Positions 7,779 to 16,226 of a DNA stretch of 61,242 nt are shown here, piece by piece. The notes below the pieces were generated by a model. It saw only the letters and a program-made list of their open reading frames with translations, was not told the origin of the DNA and searched no databases. Source of the stretch: Anaerolineae bacterium (GTDB lineage: Bacteria > Chloroflexota > Anaerolineae > Aggregatilineales > UBA3940); contig JAFGLD010000007.1 of NCBI GenBank assembly GCA_016928235.1, positions 1-61,242 of the forward strand. The letters run 5' to 3'. Within the stretch, counting starts at the first letter, position 1; each line of letters begins with the position of its first letter. The translations under genes were made by a program, and so were the position numbers.

Positions 7779-9821
7779 ATGCATCAGCGAATACGATTAC
7801 TTGCAACCCTATACATTACTATTGGACTGGTCCTGGCTACATGCGGGTCTGGCGGCGCGACAACTGCCACATCAACTGCATCGCCCGATGAGGATCATCT
7901 TGCCACCGCCCATGCCTTGCTACTTACTCAAGGGCCTAATTCGACTACTAAGCCGCCAATGCCCACACCCACCACCCAGCCAACATCCACTGGCTCGTCA
8001 CCGTCTTTGTCACCCATCCCTGAGATCGATCTCGACATCGATTTGCCCTATCTCCAGGATGGTGGCGCATTGCCTCCAGGTGCCATGGCACGAATCGGCA
8101 TAGGAGAGATTGTCGCAGCAGAGGTTTACCCAGATCGCTCGGCCATCCTGTTGGGGACCAGCACAGGCCTCTATGTATATCGCCTCGATACCTTTGAGCG
8201 CATCTGGCGCAAATACCTGGAGCGGCCTCTCTCCAATGTCAGTCTTTCTGGGGATGGCAGCCGTATTGTGATAGAGTTCGGATCAAACTTCACTCCCCTG
8301 TTGTATGATGCTCAAACCGGCGACCGCCTAACAAATCTTCCCGGTTGGCACGAGACCCAGTGGGCACCTGATGGTCGTTTGCTGGCGATGGAAGCAGTTC
8401 CCGGTTCCTATGACCAGACCTTTGGGTGGATCAGAATATATGATAGCAGCAGTGGGCAACCATTGCGCACGGTTGAAGCGCCAATCAGTAGCTTCTGGGG
8501 TGCCGTGTTCAGCGTCATCCGGTGGTCACCTGATGGAAAATACCTTGCAGCGTGCGGAGATGAAGCTGTGTTCATCTGGGATACATCGACGGGCGAGATC
8601 GTCTATACCATCAATGCCGATTCGACCACCGGTGGCTTGTACCTTCGGTACTGTGCAATGCAATTTAGCCCTGATGGCAAATATCTGGGCATCCATGACT
8701 CCGAACACACGGTTGTGGTCGATATGACATCGGGTGAAGATGTCTTTGAGCCGGATGATGCTGTCTATGGGGCTCGATGGACATCAGACAGCCTCTATCT
8801 GGCGTACAAAGATAGCCTCAAAGTCTTCGATGTCAGCACCTGGAGCCTGCGATATCAGAGGGAGGAGAATGTGGAGGATTTTGCTGTGTCGCCCGATGGA
8901 AAGTACCTGGCGCTTGCCGGGTCCAATGTTACCGTCTTGGACACCGCCTCCTTTGACATCGAATATACAATCCCATTGTTGGCTTACAATAGTGTTAGCT
9001 GGTCGCCCGACGGTCGTTGGCTAATCCAGTATGATGTAGACATATTCGACTTTGGGAAAGATGAATACACCTTTTTTGATGAGGGCAAGGCTTCCGGCTC
9101 ATTGAAAGTCCAGAATTGGATGGCATTTATCGATGACCAGACTGTACTTGCTGTTGATGGTTATCGGGTGATGCTGGTCGATCTTCCGACAAACAAAATC
9201 TCGAGCGGGGTGTGCACTGGATTGGAGGTCGGCCATTTGGGGTGGTCTCAGGATGGGAATACTCTTGTGCTATCAACACCGGATGGGGATTGGTATTGGT
9301 CAGAATCTAGCGGGCAAGTTGGCCCAGCGCTGCCAGACAGTACTACCTTCATCCCTGCCACGCAGCCGGAGGGAGTAACGTTCTTCACGGAAGGAGCAGA
9401 ACCGGAAATCCCATTGAACTTGACATCACCCGACGGGAAATTCCGCGCTGCGATAACAGATCTCCATTACGGAGATTTCGATGGGGCATGGGGGAGCGCT
9501 TCCGGCATATTCAGCGGACAAGTGGGCATATTTGAAAACAACAGCGAGTACCCTTTCAAGACGCTCACATTCTCTGGTCCCGGGCCAACCGCACTGGCCT
9601 GGTCGGCGGATAGCAGGTTGTTGGCGATTGGACTTGGGTCGGCTTTCAAGTCTATCCATAATAGTCGTGTCATTGTGCTCGACGTCCATACCGGCCAGGA
9701 GTTGTTCTCACTGGAAGGTCACCTGTCCGACATCATGCATCTTGCCTTCTCCCCCAACGGGATGCGGCTAGCCTCGGCATCGGATGACGGCACCGTGATC
9801 GTGTGGAATACGGGGCATTAG
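7779..9821 (+). CDS. WD40 beta-propeller lipoprotein
   Basis: About 680 residues from ATG 7779, chosen because AGAAAGG lies 8 bases upstream; an upstream GTG at 7749 gives no useful extra sequence. The N-terminus is a signal peptide ending LVLATC, an imperfect lipobox with Thr before Cys. A Thr/Pro/Ser-rich stalk follows (residues about 25-75). The rest is a WD40-like propeller. Blades are marked by WSPDGKYLA, FSPDGKYLG, SPDGKYLAL, WSPDGRWL, WSQDGNTLVL, WSADSRLLAI and the final canonical blade FSPNGMRLASASDDGTVIVWN. It is likely a surface-exposed scaffold for protein binding. No enzymatic domain is visible. Downstream lies tRNA-Asn. Confidence 0.85.
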   Translation: MHQRIRLLATLYITIGLVLATCGSGGATTATSTASPDEDHLATAHALLLTQGPNSTTKPPMPTPTTQPTSTGSSPSLSPIPEIDLDIDLPYLQDGGALPPGAMARIGIGEIVAAEVYPDRSAILLGTSTGLYVYRLDTFERIWRKYLERPLSNVSLSGDGSRIVIEFGSNFTPLLYDAQTGDRLTNLPGWHETQWAPDGRLLAMEAVPGSYDQTFGWIRIYDSSSGQPLRTVEAPISSFWGAVFSVIRWSPDGKYLAACGDEAVFIWDTSTGEIVYTINADSTTGGLYLRYCAMQFSPDGKYLGIHDSEHTVVVDMTSGEDVFEPDDAVYGARWTSDSLYLAYKDSLKVFDVSTWSLRYQREENVEDFAVSPDGKYLALAGSNVTVLDTASFDIEYTIPLLAYNSVSWSPDGRWLIQYDVDIFDFGKDEYTFFDEGKASGSLKVQNWMAFIDDQTVLAVDGYRVMLVDLPTNKISSGVCTGLEVGHLGWSQDGNTLVLSTPDGDWYWSESSGQVGPALPDSTTFIPATQPEGVTFFTEGAEPEIPLNLTSPDGKFRAAITDLHYGDFDGAWGSASGIFSGQVGIFENNSEYPFKTLTFSGPGPTALAWSADSRLLAIGLGSAFKSIHNSRVIVLDVHTGQELFSLEGHLSDIMHLAFSPNGMRLASASDDGTVIVWNTGH

Positions 9822-10008
9822 GAGCGCCAGATCCTAAGCCTATTTTCGACACCTTAACAATCGAATAGACGAACAGGAGACAGGTGATGCCACTATCGTC
9901 AAAGGGAAAGCGTCCCCATAGCTAGAGAGATGGAGCCGGGGTTCGGGCAGTCGGGTAGCCAGGGGGCATTACTGCCCCCCAGCCCCCAGGAAAGGAAACT
10001 ATTCTTAG

Positions 10009-10037
10009 TTGACGTCGTAGAATGAGCACGTTATAAT
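10009..10037 (+). promoter_or_regulatory. Sigma-70-type promoter of tRNA-Asn
   Basis: TTGACG (10009-10014) and TATAAT (10032-10037) are separated by exactly 17 bases. The expected start of transcription is just upstream of the tRNA at 10050. This is the best promoter match seen in the window. Confidence 0.85.
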
Positions 10038-10049
10038 TTCCACCATCGT

Positions 10050-10121
10050 TCCTGCGTAGCTCAACGGCAGAGCATCCGGCTGTTAACCGGAGGGTTGTTG
10101 GTTCGAATCCAGCCGCAGGAG
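10050..10121 (+). tRNA. tRNA-Asn (anticodon GTT)
   Basis: A complete cloverleaf can be drawn: 7-bp acceptor stem TCCTGCG/CGCAGGA, D-arm GCTC/GAGC, anticodon stem TCCGG/CCGGA around the loop CTGTTAA (anticodon GTT at 10082-10084), 5-base variable region, and T-arm GTTGG/CCAGC with loop TTCGAAT. The discriminator base is G at 10121. The 3' CCA is not encoded (GCCT follows). Confidence 0.95.
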
Positions 10122-10131
10122 CCTGGTAGAG

Positions 10132-10165
10132 CCATCTTGATGTGGAAAACTCAAGATGGTTTTTT
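10132..10165 (+). terminator. Rho-independent terminator after tRNA-Asn
   Basis: Perfect 9-bp stem CCATCTTGA/TCAAGATGG with a 10-base loop, followed directly by TTTTTT. It ends the single-gene tRNA transcript. Confidence 0.9.
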
Positions 10166-10278
10166 GTCTTTTGGGCTGCTGATATTTATACTGAAAAGGG
10201 ATACTCCGCCATGCGGAAATGTCAACAGACCCGGCTAAGTTGCCAAGTCGTGTTAACCGGCGTATAGTGTTGCCAGGT

Positions 10279-10503
10279 CTAGCGTTCTGCGGCACCAGTG
10301 AACACATCATCGTGGTTGTGCTGCGAAACACTGAAGAAGTTGAGCGTAAAGGGTTTCTTTAACTCTGGGCCTGTTTGCGCCCAACTGCACTAGTATTTCG
10401 GGGCATAAGTAAACCCATAGGTATGGCTTGCTCCAAAATACTTAAACAGTTGGGCATGAAAGGCATCTCTAAACACAGGTTTATTTGCGCCCAACTGCAC
10501 TAG
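10279..10503. repeat. Tandem pair of a ~110-bp repeat unit
   Basis: Two diverged units, 10279-10389 and 10390-10499, each start with CTAG and end with GCGCCCAACTGCA before the next CTAG. Shared blocks include a TTCNGCGGC-like start, an AA(A/C)ACT(T/G)AA segment, an AGTTG(G/A)GC block and the 3' 20-mer around GCGCCCAACTGCACTAG. A third unit lies inverted at 48248-48371. CAGTTGGGC and GCCCAACTG within a unit are complementary, so each can fold. Its place between tRNA-Asn and the 10535 gene suggests an inserted non-coding element. Confidence 0.75.
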
Positions 10504-10534
10504 CATGTTAGTTCAACCAGGAGAAAGTAGAGTT

Positions 10535-10978
10535 ATGTTTTCTGATAACAATCCGGAAGATCTGGAAAAAACAACTAAGATGGACGAAGAATCTATTCCA
10601 AAACCGCCTGAAAAGTCAGATGAGTGGATTACGGCGCCGATGCCTGCTGCCAAGCCACAGGCTCAACCTAAACCACAGGCTCAGCCCAAGCCACAGGCTC
10701 AACCTGTGCCATCTTCTGGAGAAGCCGTCACTCAACCGCCGACTGCGCAACCGGCTGTTACGGCCTCATCTGCCAGCTCTGAAATGCCCCCGTTGCCATC
10801 AAAGGGTGGGGCCGGATCGTTCCTGTCGAATTTCGGCATCGAGGATCCCAAAACCCAGAAAATTGTGCTGATTGTGGGCATTGCAGCAATTGCGTTGTGT
10901 TGTGGGTGCGTATGCCTGGCATTTAGCTCGCCATTTATAATGGCTTTCATGGAAGGTTTCTTCTCGGCCTTGTACTGA
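10535..10978 (+). CDS. Small tail-anchored protein with PQAQPK repeats
   Basis: About 147 residues from ATG 10535, which has AGGAGAAAG upstream. An earlier in-frame ATG at 10505 lies inside the repeat unit and is not preferred. The acidic N-terminus (residues 1-40) is followed by three copies of an 18-bp/6-residue repeat, PQAQPK (10655-10708), a Pro/Ala/Ser-rich linker, and one hydrophobic helix close to the C-terminus with paired cysteines (ALCCGCVCLAF). The order, a cytosolic disordered region then a membrane anchor, fits a tethered adaptor, but no family is known. It converges with the FHA gene, which has a similar cysteine-containing C-terminal membrane helix. Confidence 0.6.
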   Translation: MFSDNNPEDLEKTTKMDEESIPKPPEKSDEWITAPMPAAKPQAQPKPQAQPKPQAQPVPSSGEAVTQPPTAQPAVTASSASSEMPPLPSKGGAGSFLSNFGIEDPKTQKIVLIVGIAAIALCCGCVCLAFSSPFIMAFMEGFFSALY

Positions 10979-10997
10979 GCCGGCTAAGTGGATCATC

Positions 10998-11036
10998 AAA
11001 AGAGAGGCTATCTTGTAATGAGATGGCCTCTCTTTT
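10998..11036. terminator. Bidirectional terminator
   Basis: AAAAGAGAGGC (10998-11008) pairs with GCCTCTCTTTT (11026-11036), with further pairing inside (TATCT/AGATG). An A run on the left and a T run on the right let it serve both the plus gene at 10535 and the minus gene at 11056. Confidence 0.85.
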
Positions 11037-11055
11037 CTTCGGTGTTGTGCTGAGA

Positions 11056-11661
11056 CTATGGACAGTTAAATATCTGGGGGCCCATAGGCAATGAACAATA
11101 CAGCTCGTATTGATCTATGATGATGACGCCGGCCAGCAAGGCGCAGCAGAATGCCACTGTCAATACGGCACAACCGATCACAATCCAACGGTTGCGATCC
11201 GGTTGGAACTCATCCTCATCGGCCATAGGCATGTGTTGTGCTGCCGGCGCGGACGCATATCCGCCAGGCGGCGGACCTGCCACAGCAGGCGGCATGGGTT
11301 GAGCTTGTTGTGGCCCACTTCCAGACGCAACCATCGTTGAAGCAACGGCTTCAGAGGTCGCTTCAAATGCCAGGGTGACTGTTTCACCAAGCCCGATAGT
11401 ATCCCCGTTGGAAAGTTGGGTGGGCGCGCCGATCCGCTGCCGGTTGACAAATGTGCCATTGGTGCTGCGAAGATCTTCAAGCATATAGCCTGTTGGTGTG
11501 CGGATCAAACGCGAATGATGACGCGAGATTTCAGGGTCATTGATCACGATGTCATTGGTGATGTCTCGACCGATGGTCACAGTTTCACGGGTTAGAAGAA
11601 ACTGCTGATTCGGTTGAGGCCCGCGACGCACAACAAGGCGGAAGCTGGGGCCTGATTGCAT
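11056..11661 (-). CDS. FHA-domain protein with C-terminal membrane helix
   Basis: A 201-residue protein. An N-terminal forkhead-associated domain (about residues 8-95) shows the phospho-Thr-binding signature: IGRD, then SRHHSRL, then LEDLRSTNGTFVN. A Pro/Ala/Gly linker follows, then a single hydrophobic helix at about residues 160-185 (WIVIGCAVLTVAFCCALLAG). The FHA domain therefore faces the cytoplasm at the membrane. FHA proteins bind partners phosphorylated by Ser/Thr kinases; a receptor-like kinase is encoded at 32117-33838, although a direct link is only inference. The start has AGGAGG at good spacing. Confidence 0.9.
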   Translation of the reverse strand: MQSGPSFRLVVRRGPQPNQQFLLTRETVTIGRDITNDIVINDPEISRHHSRLIRTPTGYMLEDLRSTNGTFVNRQRIGAPTQLSNGDTIGLGETVTLAFEATSEAVASTMVASGSGPQQAQPMPPAVAGPPPGGYASAPAAQHMPMADEDEFQPDRNRWIVIGCAVLTVAFCCALLAGVIIIDQYELYCSLPMGPQIFNCP

Positions 11662-11747
11662 AGAGTAAGCCTCCTAATGACTACTGGAGCACTGGAATAT
11701 TGTGCCAACGACGTTATGATAGGAGTTTTTCTCCTTTGTGTCAAACA

Positions 11748-13109
11748 CTACTCAGCACTATCTTGAGTTGCAGATGGTGACTGCAAATTCCTCTCTTTAC
11801 GACGTACACGCAGCCACATCCCTCGTACTTCTACAACTTCGACGTCAGACCCTACCGGGATCGATTGCTCGTCGATGGCCTCTGCCTGCCACCGCTCGCC
11901 CCAAATGAGGATTTTCCCTTCAGGGGTCAGATCCTGCGTTACCCGGCCGATCTCACCAATCAGCCCTTCGCTGCCGGTTGTTGGACGACGTTTCTGGGCG
12001 CGGATAGCCATCATGACCATAAAGAAGAAAATCCCTCCCAGCAGTACCGACCAGCCAATGACTAATGGGATAGACAGTGTACCGAAGGGAGCCATTTGCG
12101 GCTGACCAAAGAGGATAAAGGCACCGGCAGACAGACTGGCGATAGCCGCAATGGTCAACGCCCCATGAGTTGGTGTTTTGACCTCCAGCAAGAACAGGAC
12201 GAAGGCCAGGATGATAAAGATAATCCCTAGCCAGTTGACCGGCAGTACGCCTATCCCGTAAAAGGCCAGCCCCAGGCAGACCACGCCGGCTGCCCCGGCG
12301 GCCCAACCACCCGGGCTCCAGGCTTCAATGATAATCAGCGTTGTTCCCAGGCTCATCAATACAAAGACAATATTAGGATCGGTCAGGACTGAAAGGATTT
12401 GTTCTAAAAGTGTCATGTCAATGTGAAACAGCGAAGCTCCTTTGGTCTGGATCGTGCGTGGTTTGCCGTTGACCTCAACCTTAAAGCCGTCAATCTGGTC
12501 AAGCAGCTCATCCGGATTCTCGACGACCAGATCGATCAAGTTGGCCTCGAGTGCCTCACGCGCGGTGACGGCTCGAGCGTCGAAGACGGCTTCCTCAGTC
12601 AGGGCGATTGCATCAGCACCTCGCCGCTCAGCCAGGCTGCGGCCCTGAGCGCCGAGATATTGCTCCTCTTTTTGTTGAATCGTTTCTCCCAGATCTTCTC
12701 CCTGTGCTCCGACAGGACTGCTCGCGCCGATAGCTGTATCAGGAGCCATAACGGCCGCATGGCCAGCTAATGTGATCAGCAGACCGGCCGAGGCAGCCTT
12801 GGCGCCTCGCGGCCCAACAAAGACGATCACCGGTACATCACTGTTGCGAATGGTTTGGACAATATCCATCGTCACACTGACGCTGCCGCCTGGTGTATCT
12901 AACATAATGATAGCCGCTTCAGCGTTCCGCTCATCTGCTTCTTCAAGTCCTCTGGTGATGTAATTAGCCATTGTGGGAGCTACCGGTCCGCCGGCTTTCA
13001 ACACAACAACCTCATGGGCAACATCTTGTGCTTGTGCTGAAAGGTTCCCCAATATGCATAGAGCGAGCACCAGAAAGGCTACCTTCCAGCCCTTCAATAA
13101 AATGTGCAT
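11748..13109 (-). CDS. NfeD-family membrane serine protease (ClpP class)
   Basis: A 453-residue long-type NfeD protein: signal peptide (residues 1-27), ClpP-fold protease domain (about 30-230) with the nucleophile region AASAGLLI (Ser107) followed by MAPDTAIGASSPVG, four to five membrane helices (about 240-375) and a C-terminal NfeD beta-barrel domain (about 385-440). The lysine of the Ser-Lys dyad known from archaeal 1510-N is not obvious: the aligned stretch reads TEEAVFDARAVTAREAL with no Lys. Long NfeDs usually sit beside a stomatin; here the upstream neighbour is a different small membrane protein. The likely role is membrane protein quality control. Confidence 0.85.
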   Translation of the reverse strand: MHILLKGWKVAFLVLALCILGNLSAQAQDVAHEVVVLKAGGPVAPTMANYITRGLEEADERNAEAAIIMLDTPGGSVSVTMDIVQTIRNSDVPVIVFVGPRGAKAASAGLLITLAGHAAVMAPDTAIGASSPVGAQGEDLGETIQQKEEQYLGAQGRSLAERRGADAIALTEEAVFDARAVTAREALEANLIDLVVENPDELLDQIDGFKVEVNGKPRTIQTKGASLFHIDMTLLEQILSVLTDPNIVFVLMSLGTTLIIIEAWSPGGWAAGAAGVVCLGLAFYGIGVLPVNWLGIIFIILAFVLFLLEVKTPTHGALTIAAIASLSAGAFILFGQPQMAPFGTLSIPLVIGWSVLLGGIFFFMVMMAIRAQKRRPTTGSEGLIGEIGRVTQDLTPEGKILIWGERWQAEAIDEQSIPVGSDVEVVEVRGMWLRVRRKERNLQSPSATQDSAE

Positions 13110-13181
13110 GACATATCCTTTGAAAAATAGAGCTAAGGCTCAAATGCTGAGAGCCGCGTCTAAAGCTGCTTTGTCTTCCTC

Positions 13182-13586
13182 TTAAAGCTGCGATGACCCG
13201 ACATTAAATTTATCAACAGACTCCCGAATCGCGTTTCGGATGCGCTCGTCAACGATGTCATCAATGGTATCATATTGATGTTTGTTGACCCAGATATCAA
13301 GTGTCCCATCTGCGACGGTTCCAAAATCGATCACCGTTTCAGACAGATCGGGATATCCGGATAGTTTTTGCTTGACCATTTCTTCGATCTGCTCTGCTAC
13401 GATGCTGGAAGGACGCTCAAAGGCCTCGATTCTCGCATCGGTCACCATGGCCTGGACTTCCTTTGACGGCCCTCTGAGCTGGGATCGACGGGTGACCACA
13501 AACCAGGCCAGCAGTGCAAGCACAAGCAATGTGGCAACAACGAGCAAAACCCCTAATTGATTGAGCAATGAGATGTCTGGTGACAC
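13182..13586 (-). CDS. Small membrane-anchored protein upstream of NfeD
   Basis: About 134 residues using the GTG at 13586, which has GAGGGA six to seven bases upstream. A longer open frame to 13733 exists, but its extra residues look non-coding. One hydrophobic helix (about residues 10-30, GVLLVVATLLVLALLAWFVV) is followed by a soluble acidic region with several predicted helices, ending FNVGSSQL. No family is recognised. It is 72 bp upstream of the NfeD gene on the same strand, so it may be a partner or regulator of that protease. It is not an SPFH/stomatin protein. Confidence 0.6.
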   Translation of the reverse strand: MSPDISLLNQLGVLLVVATLLVLALLAWFVVTRRSQLRGPSKEVQAMVTDARIEAFERPSSIVAEQIEEMVKQKLSGYPDLSETVIDFGTVADGTLDIWVNKHQYDTIDDIVDERIRNAIRESVDKFNVGSSQL

Positions 13587-13880
13587 AACTCTTCCCTCTT
13601 TTTTAGCAGAGACCAGGATGACCGTCAGTGTTCCTCGCCAATTGAGATCGTTTCGAAAGCGGTCTCTTAGGTTTTTGGTGACCCAATTCTGAGACCACAC
13701 AAGGTTCAGCCATTGATAAACTGCGGCAATCAACGACGGCTTGTGCTTTCTCCATCTACCTCAATAAGTCCAGGAACACGACCAACTAATAGAATTATAC
13801 TCAATCCTGCAAAGCGCGCTGGTGTACCACTCGGCTGTTCGTAGAGAGAAATGTATCTTCTCAATAACTTGGGGCAGTTT

Positions 13881-14018
13881 TTACTCGATGACTAAGTTTT
13901 TAACATTGCCTGGTGATCAGTTTTCAGTGATCAGTTTTTGTTCGCCATGATTGGCTAACGGCGATTGGAAAGAGCCTGAAAACCAGGGACTAAAAGCTAA
14001 GAGCTAACAGCCAACAGC
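13881..14018. repeat. 7-bp-period repeats; inverted copy of 186-264
   Basis: The reverse complement of 13881-13957 aligns to 186-264 along its whole length, differing mainly by absence of one GATCACC heptamer and two A residues. A separate heptamer block at 13995-14018 reads AGCTAAG, AGCTAAC, AGCCAAC. Confidence 0.8.
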
Positions 14019-14226
14019 ATATCGAGTTTAGGTTACCGGCTATGCTCCCCCCGGATTATTGAGAAGATACAGAGAAATTGTTTGACGGTGAAAAAGGCGA
14101 AAGTCCGATTCATAGAACGTGCTGACATAGATGGATGCTCCAGGTTCTGTTGACATTTGTACTCAAAACCCGCGCCCTAAATATAGATCTCCAGGAAGGT
14201 TTTCGACTGGCAATCATATGGGGCGC

Positions 14227-14320
14227 GTAAATATGTAAATATGTGAATATGTAATCGATTGCCGGCAAGCAGCTATTTGCCAGGGCCTTACGTTTTACAT
14301 ATTTACATATTCACGTTTTA
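14227..14320. repeat. 8-bp-period AT-rich inverted repeat
   Basis: 14227-14250 is three units of GTAAATAT/GTGAATAT. About 40 bases on, 14295-14313 carries TACATATT units in the opposite sense, with 15 contiguous complementary bases. The pair can form a long hairpin. Confidence 0.7.
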
Positions 14321-14392
14321 TGTTTTTCACGATATTGCACTCATCCGGCAAAAACTTATCTGGACAACTATATACAGAAATATCAACAGAGC

Positions 14393-14839
14393 CTAACTGA
14401 TGTTGGAACCAGCTTCCGCGCCGATTACCAGGAACTGCAGCTCTTCCAGATAGAAGACTTCTCCACCGATATCCTCAGGAGTTATATTTCCCCAATCTTC
14501 CGGCTCGATTGCCTGATCGCCATCCCAGCAGGCAAATAACTCGATAGGTCCGTTTGCGGCAACAGCCTCGGCCAGGTACTGTGAGAGTCTGGCTACCGAT
14601 TCCCGCTTGTCTCTCTCTTCGTTGGCGTCATCTTCGAAACCCGGATATTGCCCATACAAGAACCCACATCCACACCCTTGATGAGAACCGACATAATACA
14701 CATATGGCTTGGAGAACTGGACCCGAACCTGTTCGTCTTGCGGACGTGGCAATTCGGTAACATAGAACGCGGGACATTGGTCGTTCCAGGCGATCAGAGG
14801 AAGTGGCGATTCTGAAGCAATATAAACCATCATGCACAT
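14393..14839 (-). CDS. Conserved-looking small protein with GCGCGF motif
   Basis: About 148 residues. The ATG at 14839 is chosen because TAGGAAAC lies at good spacing; a longer open frame overlaps the AmrS gene and is rejected. The start is 10 bp after the AmrS stop, so the two are cotranscribed. The notable motif is YVGSHQGCGCGFLYGQYPGF at about residues 50-69, with paired cysteines that could bind a metal or be modified. The C-terminal half is acidic and ends with a Leu/Glu-rich strand-like segment. No family is recognised. Its tie to the radical-SAM protein suggests a partner or substrate, which is inference. Confidence 0.6.
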   Translation of the reverse strand: MCMMVYIASESPLPLIAWNDQCPAFYVTELPRPQDEQVRVQFSKPYVYYVGSHQGCGCGFLYGQYPGFEDDANEERDKRESVARLSQYLAEAVAANGPIELFACWDGDQAIEPEDWGNITPEDIGGEVFYLEELQFLVIGAEAGSNIS

Positions 14840-14849
14840 TGTGTGTTTC

Positions 14850-16067
14850 CTAACGAACCCGGCGTGGCGCGCGGGAAAAGAGATCGGCAATTGTTCCAAT
14901 ACGGACATCTTGTCTGGATTTCGGCCACAGCCCGGCAATTGCCGTCCCGCATTGCGAACATGTTCCTTCCGGCGTAATCTGGTAGTCCAACACCACATAG
15001 CCTAGACGTTTGATCAGCGTCGCGCGGCACTTGGGGCAGTAGGTGTGTTCGTGCGATTCGACGCGGCCGGGCACGTTGCCGGCGTAGACGTAATGGAGCC
15101 CCTCGGCATACCCGATCTCCGCCGCGTGGATCAGCGTGCGGACATCTGTGTTGTCGGGGTCATGCATTCGATAATCTTTGTGGAATGCCGTTACATGCCA
15201 GGGAATGTCAGCCGATACTGACCGGATGAATTGAGCGGCCGCGCGCAGCTCGTCAACGGAATCGTTGAGCCCCGGCACGACCAGCGTCACGATCTCCACC
15301 CAGAAGCCCATCTCGTGGGCCATGCGCACACCATCCAGTACATTATCGAGCACCGCGCCCAATTCGCGATAATGCTGATCGTCCATCGACTTAAGATCGA
15401 TCTTGATAGCTGCAACATAGGGCCGGATGTACTCTAAAACCTCGCGGGAGGCATTGCCGTTCGAGACGTACTGGCAGCTTAGGCCAAGCGTCTGAGCCTC
15501 CTTGAAGATCGCGACGGCCCATTCGGAGGTAATCAGCGGTTCGTTGTAAGAGCTGGTGATGGACTTGGCGCCGTAGCGCGTTGCCAGTTGGGCCACAACC
15601 TGTGGCTCAACCTGCTCTGGTGGGCGCCCGGCATCGGCATCGCGCAGTGCCTGTGAGATATCCCAATTCTGGCAGTAGCTGCAATGCATATCACAGCCAA
15701 GCATCCCAAAGGTGAGCGTATCAGAGCCGGGATAGACATGGTTGAACGGCTTCTTCTCGATGGGGTCGGACTGGAGCCCTGATACATATCCCCAGGGCAC
15801 GTATAATGTGCCATCCAGGTTGTAGCGCACCTGGCAGATGCCTCGACCACCCGGCTTGATGACGCATCGATGCGCGCAGGCGTAGCACTGCACACCACCA
15901 TCGGGCAGGCGAGTGTAAAGTTCCCCTTCCCTGGTCAGCGGATCGAGAAAGTGGGACAGCGGCACATCTCCGGCCGAAGGCTTGCGCAACGCTTTCAGAT
16001 GATCGGCATCCGGGCCGTGGCCTCCGGATTGAGTATCCTGGTTCTCCTGCGATTGGTGAGTATCCAT
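14850..16067 (-). CDS. amrS: AmmeMemoRadiSam-system radical SAM enzyme
   Basis: About 405 residues from the ATG at 16067, preceded by GGGGTGAT; in-frame ATGs upstream reach 16148 without a better site. The order is that of AmrS: an N-terminal Cys-rich module with CYACAHRCVIKPGGRGICQ, then the radical-SAM cluster motif CDMHCSYCQNWD (CxxxCxxC), then the TIM-barrel region with YNEPLI and the SAM-binding segments. Near the C-terminus is a four-Cys zinc-ribbon-like pair (CPKCRATL and CSQCGTAI). AmrS commonly sits with AmmeMemoRadiSam system proteins A and B; neither is present here. The physiological reaction is still poorly defined. Confidence 0.9.
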   Translation of the reverse strand: MDTHQSQENQDTQSGGHGPDADHLKALRKPSAGDVPLSHFLDPLTREGELYTRLPDGGVQCYACAHRCVIKPGGRGICQVRYNLDGTLYVPWGYVSGLQSDPIEKKPFNHVYPGSDTLTFGMLGCDMHCSYCQNWDISQALRDADAGRPPEQVEPQVVAQLATRYGAKSITSSYNEPLITSEWAVAIFKEAQTLGLSCQYVSNGNASREVLEYIRPYVAAIKIDLKSMDDQHYRELGAVLDNVLDGVRMAHEMGFWVEIVTLVVPGLNDSVDELRAAAQFIRSVSADIPWHVTAFHKDYRMHDPDNTDVRTLIHAAEIGYAEGLHYVYAGNVPGRVESHEHTYCPKCRATLIKRLGYVVLDYQITPEGTCSQCGTAIAGLWPKSRQDVRIGTIADLFSRAPRRVR

Positions 16068-16165
16068 ATTATCACCCCATGGGCCTGTGTCTTGATAACT
16101 GCTTTTCATTGTAGCACATAGCACAGCGCAGATGCTTGACAGGTTCATGGGAAAGTCGTAGTATC

Positions 16166-16185
16166 ATATATAAATATTTATATAT
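16166..16185. promoter_or_regulatory. 20-bp AT palindrome, candidate PadR operator
   Basis: ATATATAAAT followed by its exact reverse complement ATTTATATAT, 41 bp upstream of the ferredoxin-nitroreductase gene. PadR regulators bind AT-rich dyads, and the second gene of this operon encodes one, so autoregulation is plausible. Confidence 0.6.
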
Positions 16186-16226
16186 AATTCCCAACCCGAT
16201 AAGCGGTAAACAATCAGGAGTAGCCC

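Larger units (their letters stand above)
13587..14392. other. Repeat-rich intergenic stretch
   Basis: No gene is supported in these 800 bases. They hold the inverted copy of the 186-264 sequence (13881-13957), another 7-bp-period block (13995-14018) and an 8-bp-period AT-rich palindromic block (14227-14320). The flanking genes are both on the minus strand. Confidence 0.6.
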
